Assembly: GCA_900554905.1 (NCBI GenBank)
Contig: USJB01000001.1
Location: 1-35,044 of the forward strand
DNA: 35,044 bases
Reading direction: 5' to 3'
Source of the DNA: an uncultured Collinsella sp.
GTDB taxonomy: Bacteria > Actinomycetota > Coriobacteriia > Coriobacteriales > Coriobacteriaceae
The notes beneath the pieces were generated by a model. It saw nothing but the letters and a program-made list of their open reading frames with translations. It was not told where the DNA came from and did no database searches. Positions 24,065 through 30,723 of this stretch are shown here, piece after piece. The first letter of the stretch is position 1. Each line of letters opens with the position of its first letter. The position numbers and the translations under genes were made by a program.

Positions 24065-25000
24065 ATGATCCTCACCGTTACGATGAACCCGTCTGTCGAT
24101 ACGCGCTATCAGCTCGATGAACTCGTCATCGACGACGTCAACCGCGTGACACCCGAAAAGACCGCCGGCGGCAAGGGCCTTAACGTTGCCCGCGTCCTGG
24201 GCCAGCTGGGCGACGACGTTGTGGCAACCGGCCTGCTCGGCGGCCACATGGGCGCCTATATGGCTGAGCTCATGGACGCCAACGGTATTAACAACGACTT
24301 TGTGCCCATCAAGGGCGAGACTCGAATTTGCCTCAACATCCTCCACGCCGGCAACCAGACCGAGCTGCTCGAGAGCGGCCCGACAATTGCCCCCGAGGAG
24401 CTCGATGCCTTTACCGCCAAGTTTACCGAGCTTGCAGGTAAGGCCGACGTCGTCACCGTCTCGGGTTCGCTGCCCCGCGGCGTCGAGGCGGACTACTACG
24501 CCAAGATCACGGGCATTGCCGAGAACGCCGGAGCCAAGGTGCTGCTCGATACCTCGGGTGCCTCGCTCGAGGCTGCGCTCAAGTCCGAGGTTAAGCCCGA
24601 GCTGGTCAAGCCTAACCTGACCGAGATCAACGGCCTTCTGGGTACGAGCTTTACCACCGACGATGTGGATGAGCTCCGCGCCGCGCTCGCCTCTGACGCC
24701 CGCTTCTCCGATATCCCCTGGGTCGTCGTGTCCATGGGCGCTGCCGGCTCCGTTGGCTTCCACAATGGCCGTGCGTTCCGCGCAAAGACGCCCGATATCC
24801 CTGCCGTTAACGCAACGGGCTCTGGTGACTCCACTATCGCAGGCTTCGCGCATGCCATCGCTGCTGGCGCAGACGACGAGACGGTGCTGCGAACCGCCAA
24901 CACTTGCGGCAAGCTCAACGCCATGGATCCTATGACCGGCCATCTGGTCATGGACCGTTGGGACGAGGTCTACAACGGCGTTGTCGTGACCGAGCTGTAA
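24065..25000 (+). CDS. lacC: PfkB-family kinase, tagatose-6-phosphate kinase type
   Basis: Phosphorylates tagatose-6-phosphate to tagatose-1,6-bisphosphate. The 311-residue protein has the LacC/FruK layout: TVTMNPSVDTRYQL at the start, TAGGKGLNVARVL (33-45), KPNLTEINGLLG and the catalytic loop NATGSGDSTIAG with Asp255. 1-Phosphofructokinase is the main alternative; the AgaS, AgaA and LacX-like neighbours favour tagatose-6-phosphate. AAGGAG precedes the ATG. It could serve both the GalNAc branch and the lactose branch further right. No bisphosphate aldolase is in the window. Confidence 0.82.
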   Translation: MILTVTMNPSVDTRYQLDELVIDDVNRVTPEKTAGGKGLNVARVLGQLGDDVVATGLLGGHMGAYMAELMDANGINNDFVPIKGETRICLNILHAGNQTELLESGPTIAPEELDAFTAKFTELAGKADVVTVSGSLPRGVEADYYAKITGIAENAGAKVLLDTSGASLEAALKSEVKPELVKPNLTEINGLLGTSFTTDDVDELRAALASDARFSDIPWVVVSMGAAGSVGFHNGRAFRAKTPDIPAVNATGSGDSTIAGFAHAIAAGADDETVLRTANTCGKLNAMDPMTGHLVMDRWDEVYNGVVVTEL

Positions 25001-25012
25001 GGGCTTGGGCGT

Positions 25013-25164
25013 CGGTCCCGGCATCGCTTGCTAGCTCATGTCGACGACAAGTGCGATAGCATTATGTCGGGGCGCGACGCCGACGTTGTCGTGTTCAATC
25101 CCGACCTTACCCTGGTCGAGACGTATGTGGGCGGCAACAGCGTCGGTAACGCGTTTATCGAGTA
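25013..25164 (+). pseudogene. 3' remnant of a second deacetylase (agaA/nagA) gene
   Basis: Read from 25037, the frame gives HVDDKCDSIMSGRDADVVVF and then a tail ending VGNAFIE, closely matching the last 42 residues of the intact deacetylase (HIEDKCGSIMPGRDADFVVF...VGNAFTE), with a stop at the equivalent place. Similarity fades upstream near 25013 and there is no start codon or upstream domain. This is a decayed end of a second copy, lost by deletion or left by duplication. Confidence 0.85.
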
Positions 25165-25197
25165 GCCGCCAAAGAAACGATCCGAGAGGGGATTTAG

Positions 25198-25671
25198 ATG
25201 ATTTACGGTGCATTGGGCGATATCGAGGAATACCGCGGAATGCTCAAGGGCCTCGATGTGCTGATTGACTGGCTCGAGGAGAACGATCCGGCGCAGCTCG
25301 AGGTCGGCAGCCATCCGATTCTGGGCGACAAGGTCTATGCGAACGTCATGGCTCCCACGACGCGTCCCGAGGCCGAGGCTCACTATGAGACGCATCAGCG
25401 CTATCACGACCTGCAGATTGACGTCGAGGGTCGCGAGGCCTTTAAGGTTGCCACGGGCAGCCTGACGCTGGTCCAGGAGTTTGACGAGAAGGACGACTAC
25501 GACCTGGTCGATTCCGACGCTTCGATCGCCGGCGATCTTGCTGACGACAAGTTTGCGCTGTTTGTCGCCGGCGAGCCTCACATGCCCACGCTCGAGTTCC
25601 CGGGCGATGGCGCACAGCCGGTCAAGAAGATCTGCTTTAAGCTGCTTGCAGACGCTTACTGGGAAGAGTAG
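25198..25671 (+). CDS. YhcH/YjgK/YiaL family protein (probable sugar anomerase)
   Basis: The 157-residue cupin-like protein has the family segments GDKVYANVM, HYETHQRYHDLQIDVEGRE and HMPTLEF...KKICFKL. The family member NanQ (YhcH) speeds anomerisation of sialic acid, and EbgC belongs to the same fold, so this is probably an anomerase for an amino sugar or related intermediate. GAGAGGGG before the ATG is a good ribosome binding site. It is the last gene of the LacX-like/lacC unit and ends before a terminator. Confidence 0.82.
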   Translation: MIYGALGDIEEYRGMLKGLDVLIDWLEENDPAQLEVGSHPILGDKVYANVMAPTTRPEAEAHYETHQRYHDLQIDVEGREAFKVATGSLTLVQEFDEKDDYDLVDSDASIAGDLADDKFALFVAGEPHMPTLEFPGDGAQPVKKICFKLLADAYWEE

Positions 25672-25717
25672 CGCGCTGCTCGTGAGCTAGCGTGATTTCC
25701 CTTGGGGAACGCGTTTG

Positions 25718-25770
25718 AGCCCCGCTGATCGCGGTCCCCTTGGGGATTGCGGTTGGCGGGGCTTGTTGTT
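25718..25770 (+). terminator. Terminator after the anomerase gene
   Basis: GCCCCGC (25719-25725) pairs with GCGGGGC near 25757-25763, with inner CGCG and CCCC/GGGG pairings, followed by TTGTTGTTG. It is a long, imperfect stem. Confidence 0.6.
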
Positions 25771-25832
25771 GAGTAGGGGAGTTGCCGACGGCGTTGTGCT
25801 TGGATTGGCGGATGCGCGCTCGAAATCGGCAA

Positions 25833-25856
25833 CAAAAAAGCCGCCCGAAGGCGGCT
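25833..25856 (-). terminator. Terminator of the tRNA-Thr gene
   Basis: On the minus strand AGCCGCC-TTCG-GGCGGCT is followed by a run of six T. It lies 12 bases past the tRNA 3' end. Confidence 0.85.
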
Positions 25857-25867
25857 ATCTTGTGCAA

Positions 25868-25943
25868 TGGAGCCAGCGACCGGGCTCGAACCGGTGACCC
25901 CCGCTTTACGAGAGCGGTGCTCTACCAACTGAGCTACGCTGGC
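25868..25943 (-). tRNA. tRNA-Thr (anticodon CGT)
   Basis: Read on the minus strand: acceptor GCCAGCG/CGCTGGC, D stem GCTC/GAGC, anticodon stem CCGCT/AGCGG with loop CTCGTAA (anticodon CGT, reading ACG), T stem ACCGG/CCGGT with TTCGAGC, discriminator T and an encoded CCA. 76 bases. Confidence 0.97.
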
Positions 25944-26060
25944 GGCCATGTGGTGACGCAACTGAGGCGTCAACGGCTGTCTATGATACGGGACATCACA
26001 AATCCGCGCAAGTGCTCTGACGGCTTTTCTCACTTTAAATGCACTAATATTGGAGGCGTG

Positions 26061-26138
26061 ATGTCTTGCTCTTACGGGTCTCAAGCAGAATGGGGCAGTG
26101 ATGGCTCAACCCAGGATCCTTCTCACGCGTATCGATGA
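26061..26138 (+). CDS. Short overlapping reading frame with a strong ribosome binding site
   Basis: ATG 26061 follows TTGGAGGCGTG and opens a 25-codon frame that stops at 26136-26138, inside the EIIB-like gene in another frame. The good SD belongs to this frame, while the EIIB-like ATG at 26101 has only GGGG nearby. It may be a leader peptide coupled to the EIIB-like gene, or chance. Confidence 0.3.
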   Translation: MSCSYGSQAEWGSDGSTQDPSHAYR

Positions 26139-26583
26139 CCGTTTCATTTACGGGCAAGACGTTGAGCTGTGGAACGAAGCCGTGGGCTCCAACCTTGTCC
26201 TAATCGTCAACGACGAGATTGCGGCTGATTCGCGCAAGTGGGCGCCTATGAGGGTCGCGGCGCCAGAGGGCGTGTGGACGCGGTTTTTCTCGGTGCAAAG
26301 GACCATCGACATCATTCATACTGCAACGCCGCGCCAATGGATTCTCATCATGGTGGCGTCGCCCGCGGATGCGCTCGCGCTGGTCAAGGGCGGTGTGCCA
26401 ATAACCAAGATCAGCATCGGCCATATGCAGGTGGGGGAGGGCAAGCGCCCCATAACGCCCGCGGTCGCCATAGACGATGCCGACGTTGCCGCCCTCAAAG
26501 AGCTGCAAGAACTCGGCATAGAGCTAGAAATCCGCTATCTCCCCAGTTCCGCCCCCGATCCCATCGACAATCTGTTCAACTGA
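26101..26583 (+). CDS. EIIB paralogue (mannose family) lacking the active-site His
   Basis: A 160-residue, full-length EIIB-like protein with about half of its residues identical by eye to the EIIB at 16375. LLTRIDDRFIYGQD aligns with LLTRIDNRLVHGQV, so the phosphorylated His17 is Tyr17 (codon TAC). The rest of the fold is kept: AAP-GV-TRFFS, LVKGGVPITKISIGHM, LKELQELGIELEIR. No EIIA, EIIC or EIID lies beside it. It cannot carry phosphate in the normal way. A regulatory or decoy role, or a slowly decaying duplicate, are the options; the intact frame suggests selection. GTG 26098 is an alternative start. Confidence 0.88.
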   Translation: MAQPRILLTRIDDRFIYGQDVELWNEAVGSNLVLIVNDEIAADSRKWAPMRVAAPEGVWTRFFSVQRTIDIIHTATPRQWILIMVASPADALALVKGGVPITKISIGHMQVGEGKRPITPAVAIDDADVAALKELQELGIELEIRYLPSSAPDPIDNLFN

Positions 26584-26650
26584 TCCCTTGGGGACGGAGG
26601 AAAACGGATCATTTTGCCCTTGCGAGGGACGCGCGCGATGCCGCCTGTCA

Positions 26651-26802
26651 AAAACTATGCCCATTTACTACGTTTGATCGGTTATCGCCGAGCATGTCGA
26701 ATTTGAGAAAAACAAAACCGCAGGTAGACGGCTCGCGCATTTAACAAAAACCGGTGCATGGTCGAGCATCCCGGGCTAAGCGTAGTAAATGGGCATAGTT
26801 TT
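26651..26802. repeat. 152-bp element with 22-base terminal inverted repeats
   Basis: AAAACTATGCCCATTTACTA plus CG (26651-26672) is the exact complement of 26781-26802. Between the arms lie operator-like motifs shared with the PTS promoter but no gene. No target duplication is visible. In layout it resembles the 5601-5817 element, though the arm sequence differs. Confidence 0.72.
26713..26765. promoter_or_regulatory. Orphan copy of PTS-promoter motifs
   Basis: CAAAACCGCAGGTAGA (26713-26728) is identical to 15351-15366. ACCGGTGCATGGTCGA (26750-26765) matches the site at 15159 at 14 of 16 positions. The spacing between the two motifs is 11 bases longer than at 15 kb, about one helical turn. No rightward gene follows. 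Confidence 0.5.
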
Positions 26803-26847
26803 GATATGTCACTCATACAGTCACAGCGAAAAAGAGCCCAAAAGATG

Positions 26848-26882
26848 AAAAACGCCCGTCGGCGGTGTGCCGGCGGGCGTTG
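26848..26882 (-). terminator. Terminator of galM
   Basis: On the minus strand AACGCCCG and CGGGCGTT pair (26875-26882 with 26851-26858) and are followed by a T-run (26848-26852). Confidence 0.82.
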
Positions 26883-26907
26883 CTGTGCGATATGTCGCGT
26901 TGTGGGC

Positions 26908-27960
26908 CTAGTGCCTCATAAAGTGGTATTCGATCACATTGCTGTAGGGATGACCGGGGCCCACGATGCCCTGGGGGAACAGCGCATGGTGCGGCGTGTC
27001 AGGATACATTTCGGCCTCGAGGGCAAAGCCGGCGCCCCAACCATAGTTGGCATCGTCTTTGGCGTGTTCGTCGCCCAGCCAGTTGCCGGTGTAGAGCTGC
27101 ACGCCCGGGGCAGTGGTGTAATAGTCCAGCTCACGGCCGGTCCACATCTCCTCGACGTGCATCGCGCGGCGCAGATTACGGCCGTACTGATAGCCATCGA
27201 TGCACAGGCAGTGGTCGTAGCCACGGGCCTGCTTAATCTGCGGGTCGTCGGCTTCCATGCCGGGCGCGACGGGGCGCAGCTCACGGAAGTCAAACGGCGT
27301 GCCCTCGACCGGAGCGATCTCTCCGGTGGGGATATTCTGCTCGTTGATGGGCAGGTAGTGGGCAGCGTTAGCAACAAAGAAGTGCTCACAGTCCATGCCG
27401 GCGTTGTGACCGGCAAGGTTAAAGTACGTGTGGTTGGTCATGGACACGTACGTGACGCGGTCGCTCTCACAGCCATATTCGATACGGAAGCAGCCGGTGC
27501 GCGTCACGGTAAACACGGCCGTAAAGGTGCGGTTGCCGGGAAGGCCCAGCTCACCGTCCTCAAGCGAGGTGGTCATGCGCACGGCATTGTGGACCTCGTC
27601 GAGCTCAACGTCCCATACGCGCTTGTGCAGACCATGCTCAAGATCGCCGTGCAGGTTGTTGGCGCCCTCGTTGGCGGGCATATGCCAGTCCGTGCCGGCG
27701 ATGGTGATCGTGGCACCTGCAGTGCGGTTGGCCACAGGTCCGATGGTCGCGCCAAAGCAGGCGGGGTTGTCAAAGTAATCCTCGAGCTTATCGAAGCCCA
27801 GCACCACATCGCGCACGTTGCCGGGGATATCGGGCACGTCGATGCCCAACACGGTGGCGCCATAGTCCATAATGCGAACGCAGATCTCGGGCCCGTTGAG
27901 GGTGTAACAATGAACGGGGGTACCGCACGGCGCGGTGCCGAAAAGCTCGGAAGTGATCAT
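26908..27960 (-). CDS. galM: Aldose 1-epimerase (galactose mutarotase)
   Basis: Interconverts alpha and beta galactose or glucose. The 350-residue protein has IMDYGATVLGIDVPD, GATIGPVANRTAGA, the NEGANNLHGD motif, the catalytic-His motif NHTYFNLAG and the C-terminal GVQLYTGNWLGD with a Glu near LEAEMYPD. The start at 27960 (MITSELFG) has AGGAACC upstream and fits the family; an upstream in-frame start at 28020 would add 20 unconserved residues. It is divergent from the DeoR gene and ends before its own terminator. A GATAAT on this strand (28013-28018) may be the -10. Confidence 0.9.
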   Translation of the reverse strand: MITSELFGTAPCGTPVHCYTLNGPEICVRIMDYGATVLGIDVPDIPGNVRDVVLGFDKLEDYFDNPACFGATIGPVANRTAGATITIAGTDWHMPANEGANNLHGDLEHGLHKRVWDVELDEVHNAVRMTTSLEDGELGLPGNRTFTAVFTVTRTGCFRIEYGCESDRVTYVSMTNHTYFNLAGHNAGMDCEHFFVANAAHYLPINEQNIPTGEIAPVEGTPFDFRELRPVAPGMEADDPQIKQARGYDHCLCIDGYQYGRNLRRAMHVEEMWTGRELDYYTTAPGVQLYTGNWLGDEHAKDDANYGWGAGFALEAEMYPDTPHHALFPQGIVGPGHPYSNVIEYHFMRH

Positions 27961-28105
27961 TTGGTTCCTAACATCGAGGTATTTCGGACAAACTGTAGCG
28001 CGAACAGGCGAGATTATCACTACACCCCACTAAAGCAGGGGGTATTTTTCTCAAAAAAGTGATGATTGGAGCTGTGCGGGCGTTCATTTTTGACGCGTGC
28101 GAGTC

Positions 28106-28114
28106 TGATACAAT
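28106..28114 (+). promoter_or_regulatory. Extended -10 promoter of the DeoR gene
   Basis: TGATACAAT is an extended -10 with only a T-rich stretch where the -35 should be. CCCC/GGGG around 28024-28042 in the divergent region may be an operator or hairpin. Confidence 0.45.
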
Positions 28115-28166
28115 TTGTTCGTTACTGTTTGAATGATATGCGCGCAAAGAACGGCGAGGATTCATC

Positions 28167-28931
28167 GTGATTAAAGCGGAGCGACAGGATAAGGTTCGGC
28201 AGCTGCTCGAGGAACAGGGAACGGTCTCGGTCAAGGAGATTTCGGATGCGTTAGGTGTCTCGGATATGACGATCCGCCGTGACCTTGAGGAACTTGCGAG
28301 CCTGGGCGAGATCGAGCGCGTGCACGGCGGCGCCCGTAGTGCACAGGGACGTCCCCACGCTATGTTGCGCCATGAGTATTCGCACAGCGAAAAGCGCACT
28401 AAGCATGCCGAGGAAAAGCTGCAGATCGCGCGCCGAGCCGTTGAGCTCATCGAGGAGGGCTCGACCATCTTTTTGGGTACGGGCACCACGGTTGAGCAGA
28501 TGGCCTCGATGCTGCCGGCGTGCCGCCTGCGCATCGTGACTAACTCGCTTTCGGTCTTTAACCTGCTCGAGGCGCGCGAGGACTGCGACCTGTGCCTCGT
28601 GGGCGGTATGTACCGTCGCCGCACTGCCGCTTTTGTGGGGCCAACGGCCGAGGATACCCTGCGTGCGCTGGGCATCGACGCGGCGTTTATCGGTGCCAAC
28701 GGCATCTTGGACGGTGACGTATCTACGTCCAACATGGACGAGGGCCGTATCCAGCAGCTCGCCTTTAGCAAGGCCGACTCGCGCTATCTGATCGCCGACT
28801 CCAGCAAGATCGGCAAGCGCGACTTCTACACCTTCTGCCGCCTGGACAATTTGGACGCCGTGGTGTGCGAGCCGGGTATTGCCGCCGAGGATCGCGCCGC
28901 CATCGAGGAACACACGCAGGTCATTTGCTAG
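28167..28931 (+). CDS. DeoR family transcriptional regulator
   Basis: A 254-residue regulator with the N-terminal DeoR helix-turn-helix (RQDKVRQLLEEQGTVSVKEISDALGVSDMTIRRDLEELASLGEIERVHGGA, about 5-55) and a sugar-phosphate-sensing domain (IFLGTGTTVEQMA, TNSLSVFNLL, LVGGMYRRRTAAFVGP, ADSSKIGKRDFYTFCRL). The start is GTG with GAGGA upstream. Divergence from galM suggests control of galM or of lactose/tagatose genes nearby. The effector is likely a hexose phosphate such as tagatose-6-P, by analogy with LacR. Confidence 0.9.
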   Translation: MIKAERQDKVRQLLEEQGTVSVKEISDALGVSDMTIRRDLEELASLGEIERVHGGARSAQGRPHAMLRHEYSHSEKRTKHAEEKLQIARRAVELIEEGSTIFLGTGTTVEQMASMLPACRLRIVTNSLSVFNLLEAREDCDLCLVGGMYRRRTAAFVGPTAEDTLRALGIDAAFIGANGILDGDVSTSNMDEGRIQQLAFSKADSRYLIADSSKIGKRDFYTFCRLDNLDAVVCEPGIAAEDRAAIEEHTQVIC

Positions 28932-29039
28932 CTAGCGCTGCAGGCGATACTTCTGCCCCCTGCCGGCGTGGGGATTACCGCTTCACGCTGACGCGTAAAT
29001 AACTTTGGGCAACAAGGATGAGGCTATTCTGGGATATGA

Positions 29040-30272
29040 CTAGACTCCGTATTTCGTCTTTATGTCCCTTGAGAATGAATCGTAGTCTTCATAGAGCCCC
29101 TCTCTGCTTTCATCCTCGGCGTGGTTTACACGTTCAAGGAGCTTATCCTTTGGAGTCTCTTTTGTTATTGCGGCCTCGCTATCGGGTAATGTGGATTGCA
29201 AGAATAGTTCTAGAGCATGGACGTCTTTGAGTATGTAGCCCGTCGAACGACCCGCTCCTGTTTTTTCGATTGCGCTGCAACTAACAAGCTGACCGAGGGT
29301 TCGTTTAACGGTAACCTCGCTGATATCGGGGCAGTTGGATCGGATGTCGGATTTCTTAATGACGCCGGGTCTCTGTTGAAATAGAACAGCGATGCGCGCT
29401 TGCTTCGACATGGGACGAGTGCTTGATTCAATTAAGGTACGCTGCTCGAGCTGTCGGTAGGCGGCCAGGGTTGTTCCGAGCATGAAACGGATAAAGGGTA
29501 CTTCGGTGTTTTGATTTTCATTCCATCCAGCGGAGTTTGCAGCGAGGGCGTTGTAGTAGAGCGCCTTGTTGTCTTCAATAAGTCGTTCGATGCTGATGTA
29601 ACGCGCAACGTCGTATCCAGTCTTTTCGAGTAGCAGCGTTGTAAGGAGCCGGCTCATCCTGCCATTGCCATCGTTGAAGGGATGAATGCTGACAAAATCG
29701 AAGATGAAGCGGAATGATATAAGGAGGGGGTCGCAAACTTGACGAGATAAGGCGTCGTTGAGGGACCGACAGGCTTCTTCGATAAGTCCGGGGGTTGCTA
29801 GGGCCGAAGGCGGCCTAAAGCGCACAAATCGATTGCCTTGATCGTCGATGGAGATGATTTCGTTATCGCTATCTTTCCAATGGCCCCCATACGAGATTGC
29901 TGTGTGTACCATGAGGTCACGATGCAACTGCAGAATGACCGATGGCGTTACGGGAATGGAATCGTGTTGCTCGTGAATAAGCGACAGTACATCTCGGTAT
30001 CCAGCGATTTCTTCCTCTGCGCGGGAGCTTGGCTTGGCGGAATACGCCATGATTGCTTTGAGTCTTTTTTGGGTGGTAACAATTCCTTCAAGTCCGTTGG
30101 AGGATTGGGTGCTTTGGATCTTAGCTTCCTCCATAAGGGACGATAGAAGTTCGGGTTTGACTTGACTCAGAGCAAGCTGTCGGCCTTTATGCTCGCGTAT
30201 CGAGAGGAGGAGGTTGGTGATTGGAGTTGCTTCGAGTTCCGCTGGGACTGTGGCGTAATTAAACCGGCGCAT
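29040..30272 (-). CDS. Fic family protein, class II, with C-terminal winged helix
   Basis: Fic enzymes usually transfer AMP to a Tyr, Ser or Thr of a target protein. The 410-residue protein has the core HPFNDGNGRMSR at residues 197-208 with catalytic His197, and an N-terminal inhibitory motif SNGLEG at 58-63 matching (S/T)xxxE(G/N), so it is a self-inhibited class II Fic. Residues about 290-360 look like a winged helix (DIRSNCPDISEVTVKRTLGQLVSCSAIEKTG). Base composition is clearly lower in GC than the neighbours, a sign of transfer. A 75-base palindrome lies immediately before its SD (GGAG), a likely self-regulatory site. The target is unknown. Confidence 0.9.
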   Translation of the reverse strand: MRRFNYATVPAELEATPITNLLLSIREHKGRQLALSQVKPELLSSLMEEAKIQSTQSSNGLEGIVTTQKRLKAIMAYSAKPSSRAEEEIAGYRDVLSLIHEQHDSIPVTPSVILQLHRDLMVHTAISYGGHWKDSDNEIISIDDQGNRFVRFRPPSALATPGLIEEACRSLNDALSRQVCDPLLISFRFIFDFVSIHPFNDGNGRMSRLLTTLLLEKTGYDVARYISIERLIEDNKALYYNALAANSAGWNENQNTEVPFIRFMLGTTLAAYRQLEQRTLIESSTRPMSKQARIAVLFQQRPGVIKKSDIRSNCPDISEVTVKRTLGQLVSCSAIEKTGAGRSTGYILKDVHALELFLQSTLPDSEAAITKETPKDKLLERVNHAEDESREGLYEDYDSFSRDIKTKYGV

Positions 30273-30280
30273 ATGGCTCC

Positions 30281-30355
30281 TTTCAGTATCACGAACATAT
30301 TTTCGGTATCATAATAACATGAAATGATACCGAAAGTATGTTCGTGATACTGAAA
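30281..30355. promoter_or_regulatory. Near-perfect 75-base palindrome before the fic gene
   Basis: Arms 30281-30312 and 30324-30355 match at 31 of 32 positions around an 11-base AT-rich centre. Each arm holds two copies of a TTTC(A/G)GTATCA-type motif, giving four half sites. It overlaps the predicted leader and promoter of fic (TATTAT on the minus strand in the centre), so it is a probable operator, perhaps for the Fic winged helix. Confidence 0.75.
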
Positions 30356-30414
30356 ACAAGGAAAGAGGCGCGCTTCACAGCTGCTTGGAAAGCGCGGATT
30401 TGACTATCCAATTG

Positions 30415-30633
30415 TCTCAATCAGTAACGGTTGGGACCGAAAAACTCGGCCAAACGTTACAGATTGAGATTGTTTGGATTGGTTCGAACGTTTGTCTCGA
30501 TCTGTAACAGTTAGACGGTTAAAAGTGGGCTACGTGTTACAGATTGAGATATTTCTGCCCGGGCGTTCTGTTTGTCTTGATCTGTAACAGCTAGGGCCGA
30601 AAATCCCTGCTAGATGTTACAAATCGAGACAAA
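30415..30633. repeat. Three tandem hairpin units with an 80-base period
   Basis: Left arms begin at 30415, 30495 and 30575, exactly 80 bases apart (consensus TCTYGATCTGTAACA, with TTTG before it in units 2 and 3). Each meets a complementary right arm ending at 30469, 30549 and about 30633. Arms are 15-20 bases and mismatches are few, several being G-U in RNA. Loops differ in sequence. No gene is seen in the 450 bases between fic and lacG. Confidence 0.8.
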
Positions 30634-30654
30634 CGGCCTGCTCGGGTCGAGCCA

Positions 30655-30700
30655 AAACAAAAAAGCCGCATGCGAACCCGTGGAGGGATTCGCATGCGGC
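30655..30700 (-). terminator. Terminator of the lacE-lacG operon
   Basis: GCCGCATGCGAA (30665-30676) pairs perfectly with TTCGCATGCGGC (30689-30700). On the minus strand it is followed by TTTTTTGTTTT. Confidence 0.88.
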
Positions 30701-30723
30701 CGACAGGGGGTATGCGGCTTGAA

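Noticed and set aside
25868..26802. tRNA-anchored integrative element beginning at tRNA-Thr
   Set aside because: No integrase and no duplicated tRNA 3' end were seen; the genes to the right look chromosomal.
26758..28062. A 434-codon plus-strand frame
   Set aside because: Antisense to galM, which has clear mutarotase motifs, a terminator and a ribosome binding site.
28932..29039. Terminator between the DeoR and fic genes
   Set aside because: The convergent gap has only weak GC-rich pairings and no T-run on either strand.
30415..30633. CRISPR array
   Set aside because: Only three units, the repeated parts are paired arms rather than one repeat, spacing contents are loops and arms, and no cas gene is nearby.
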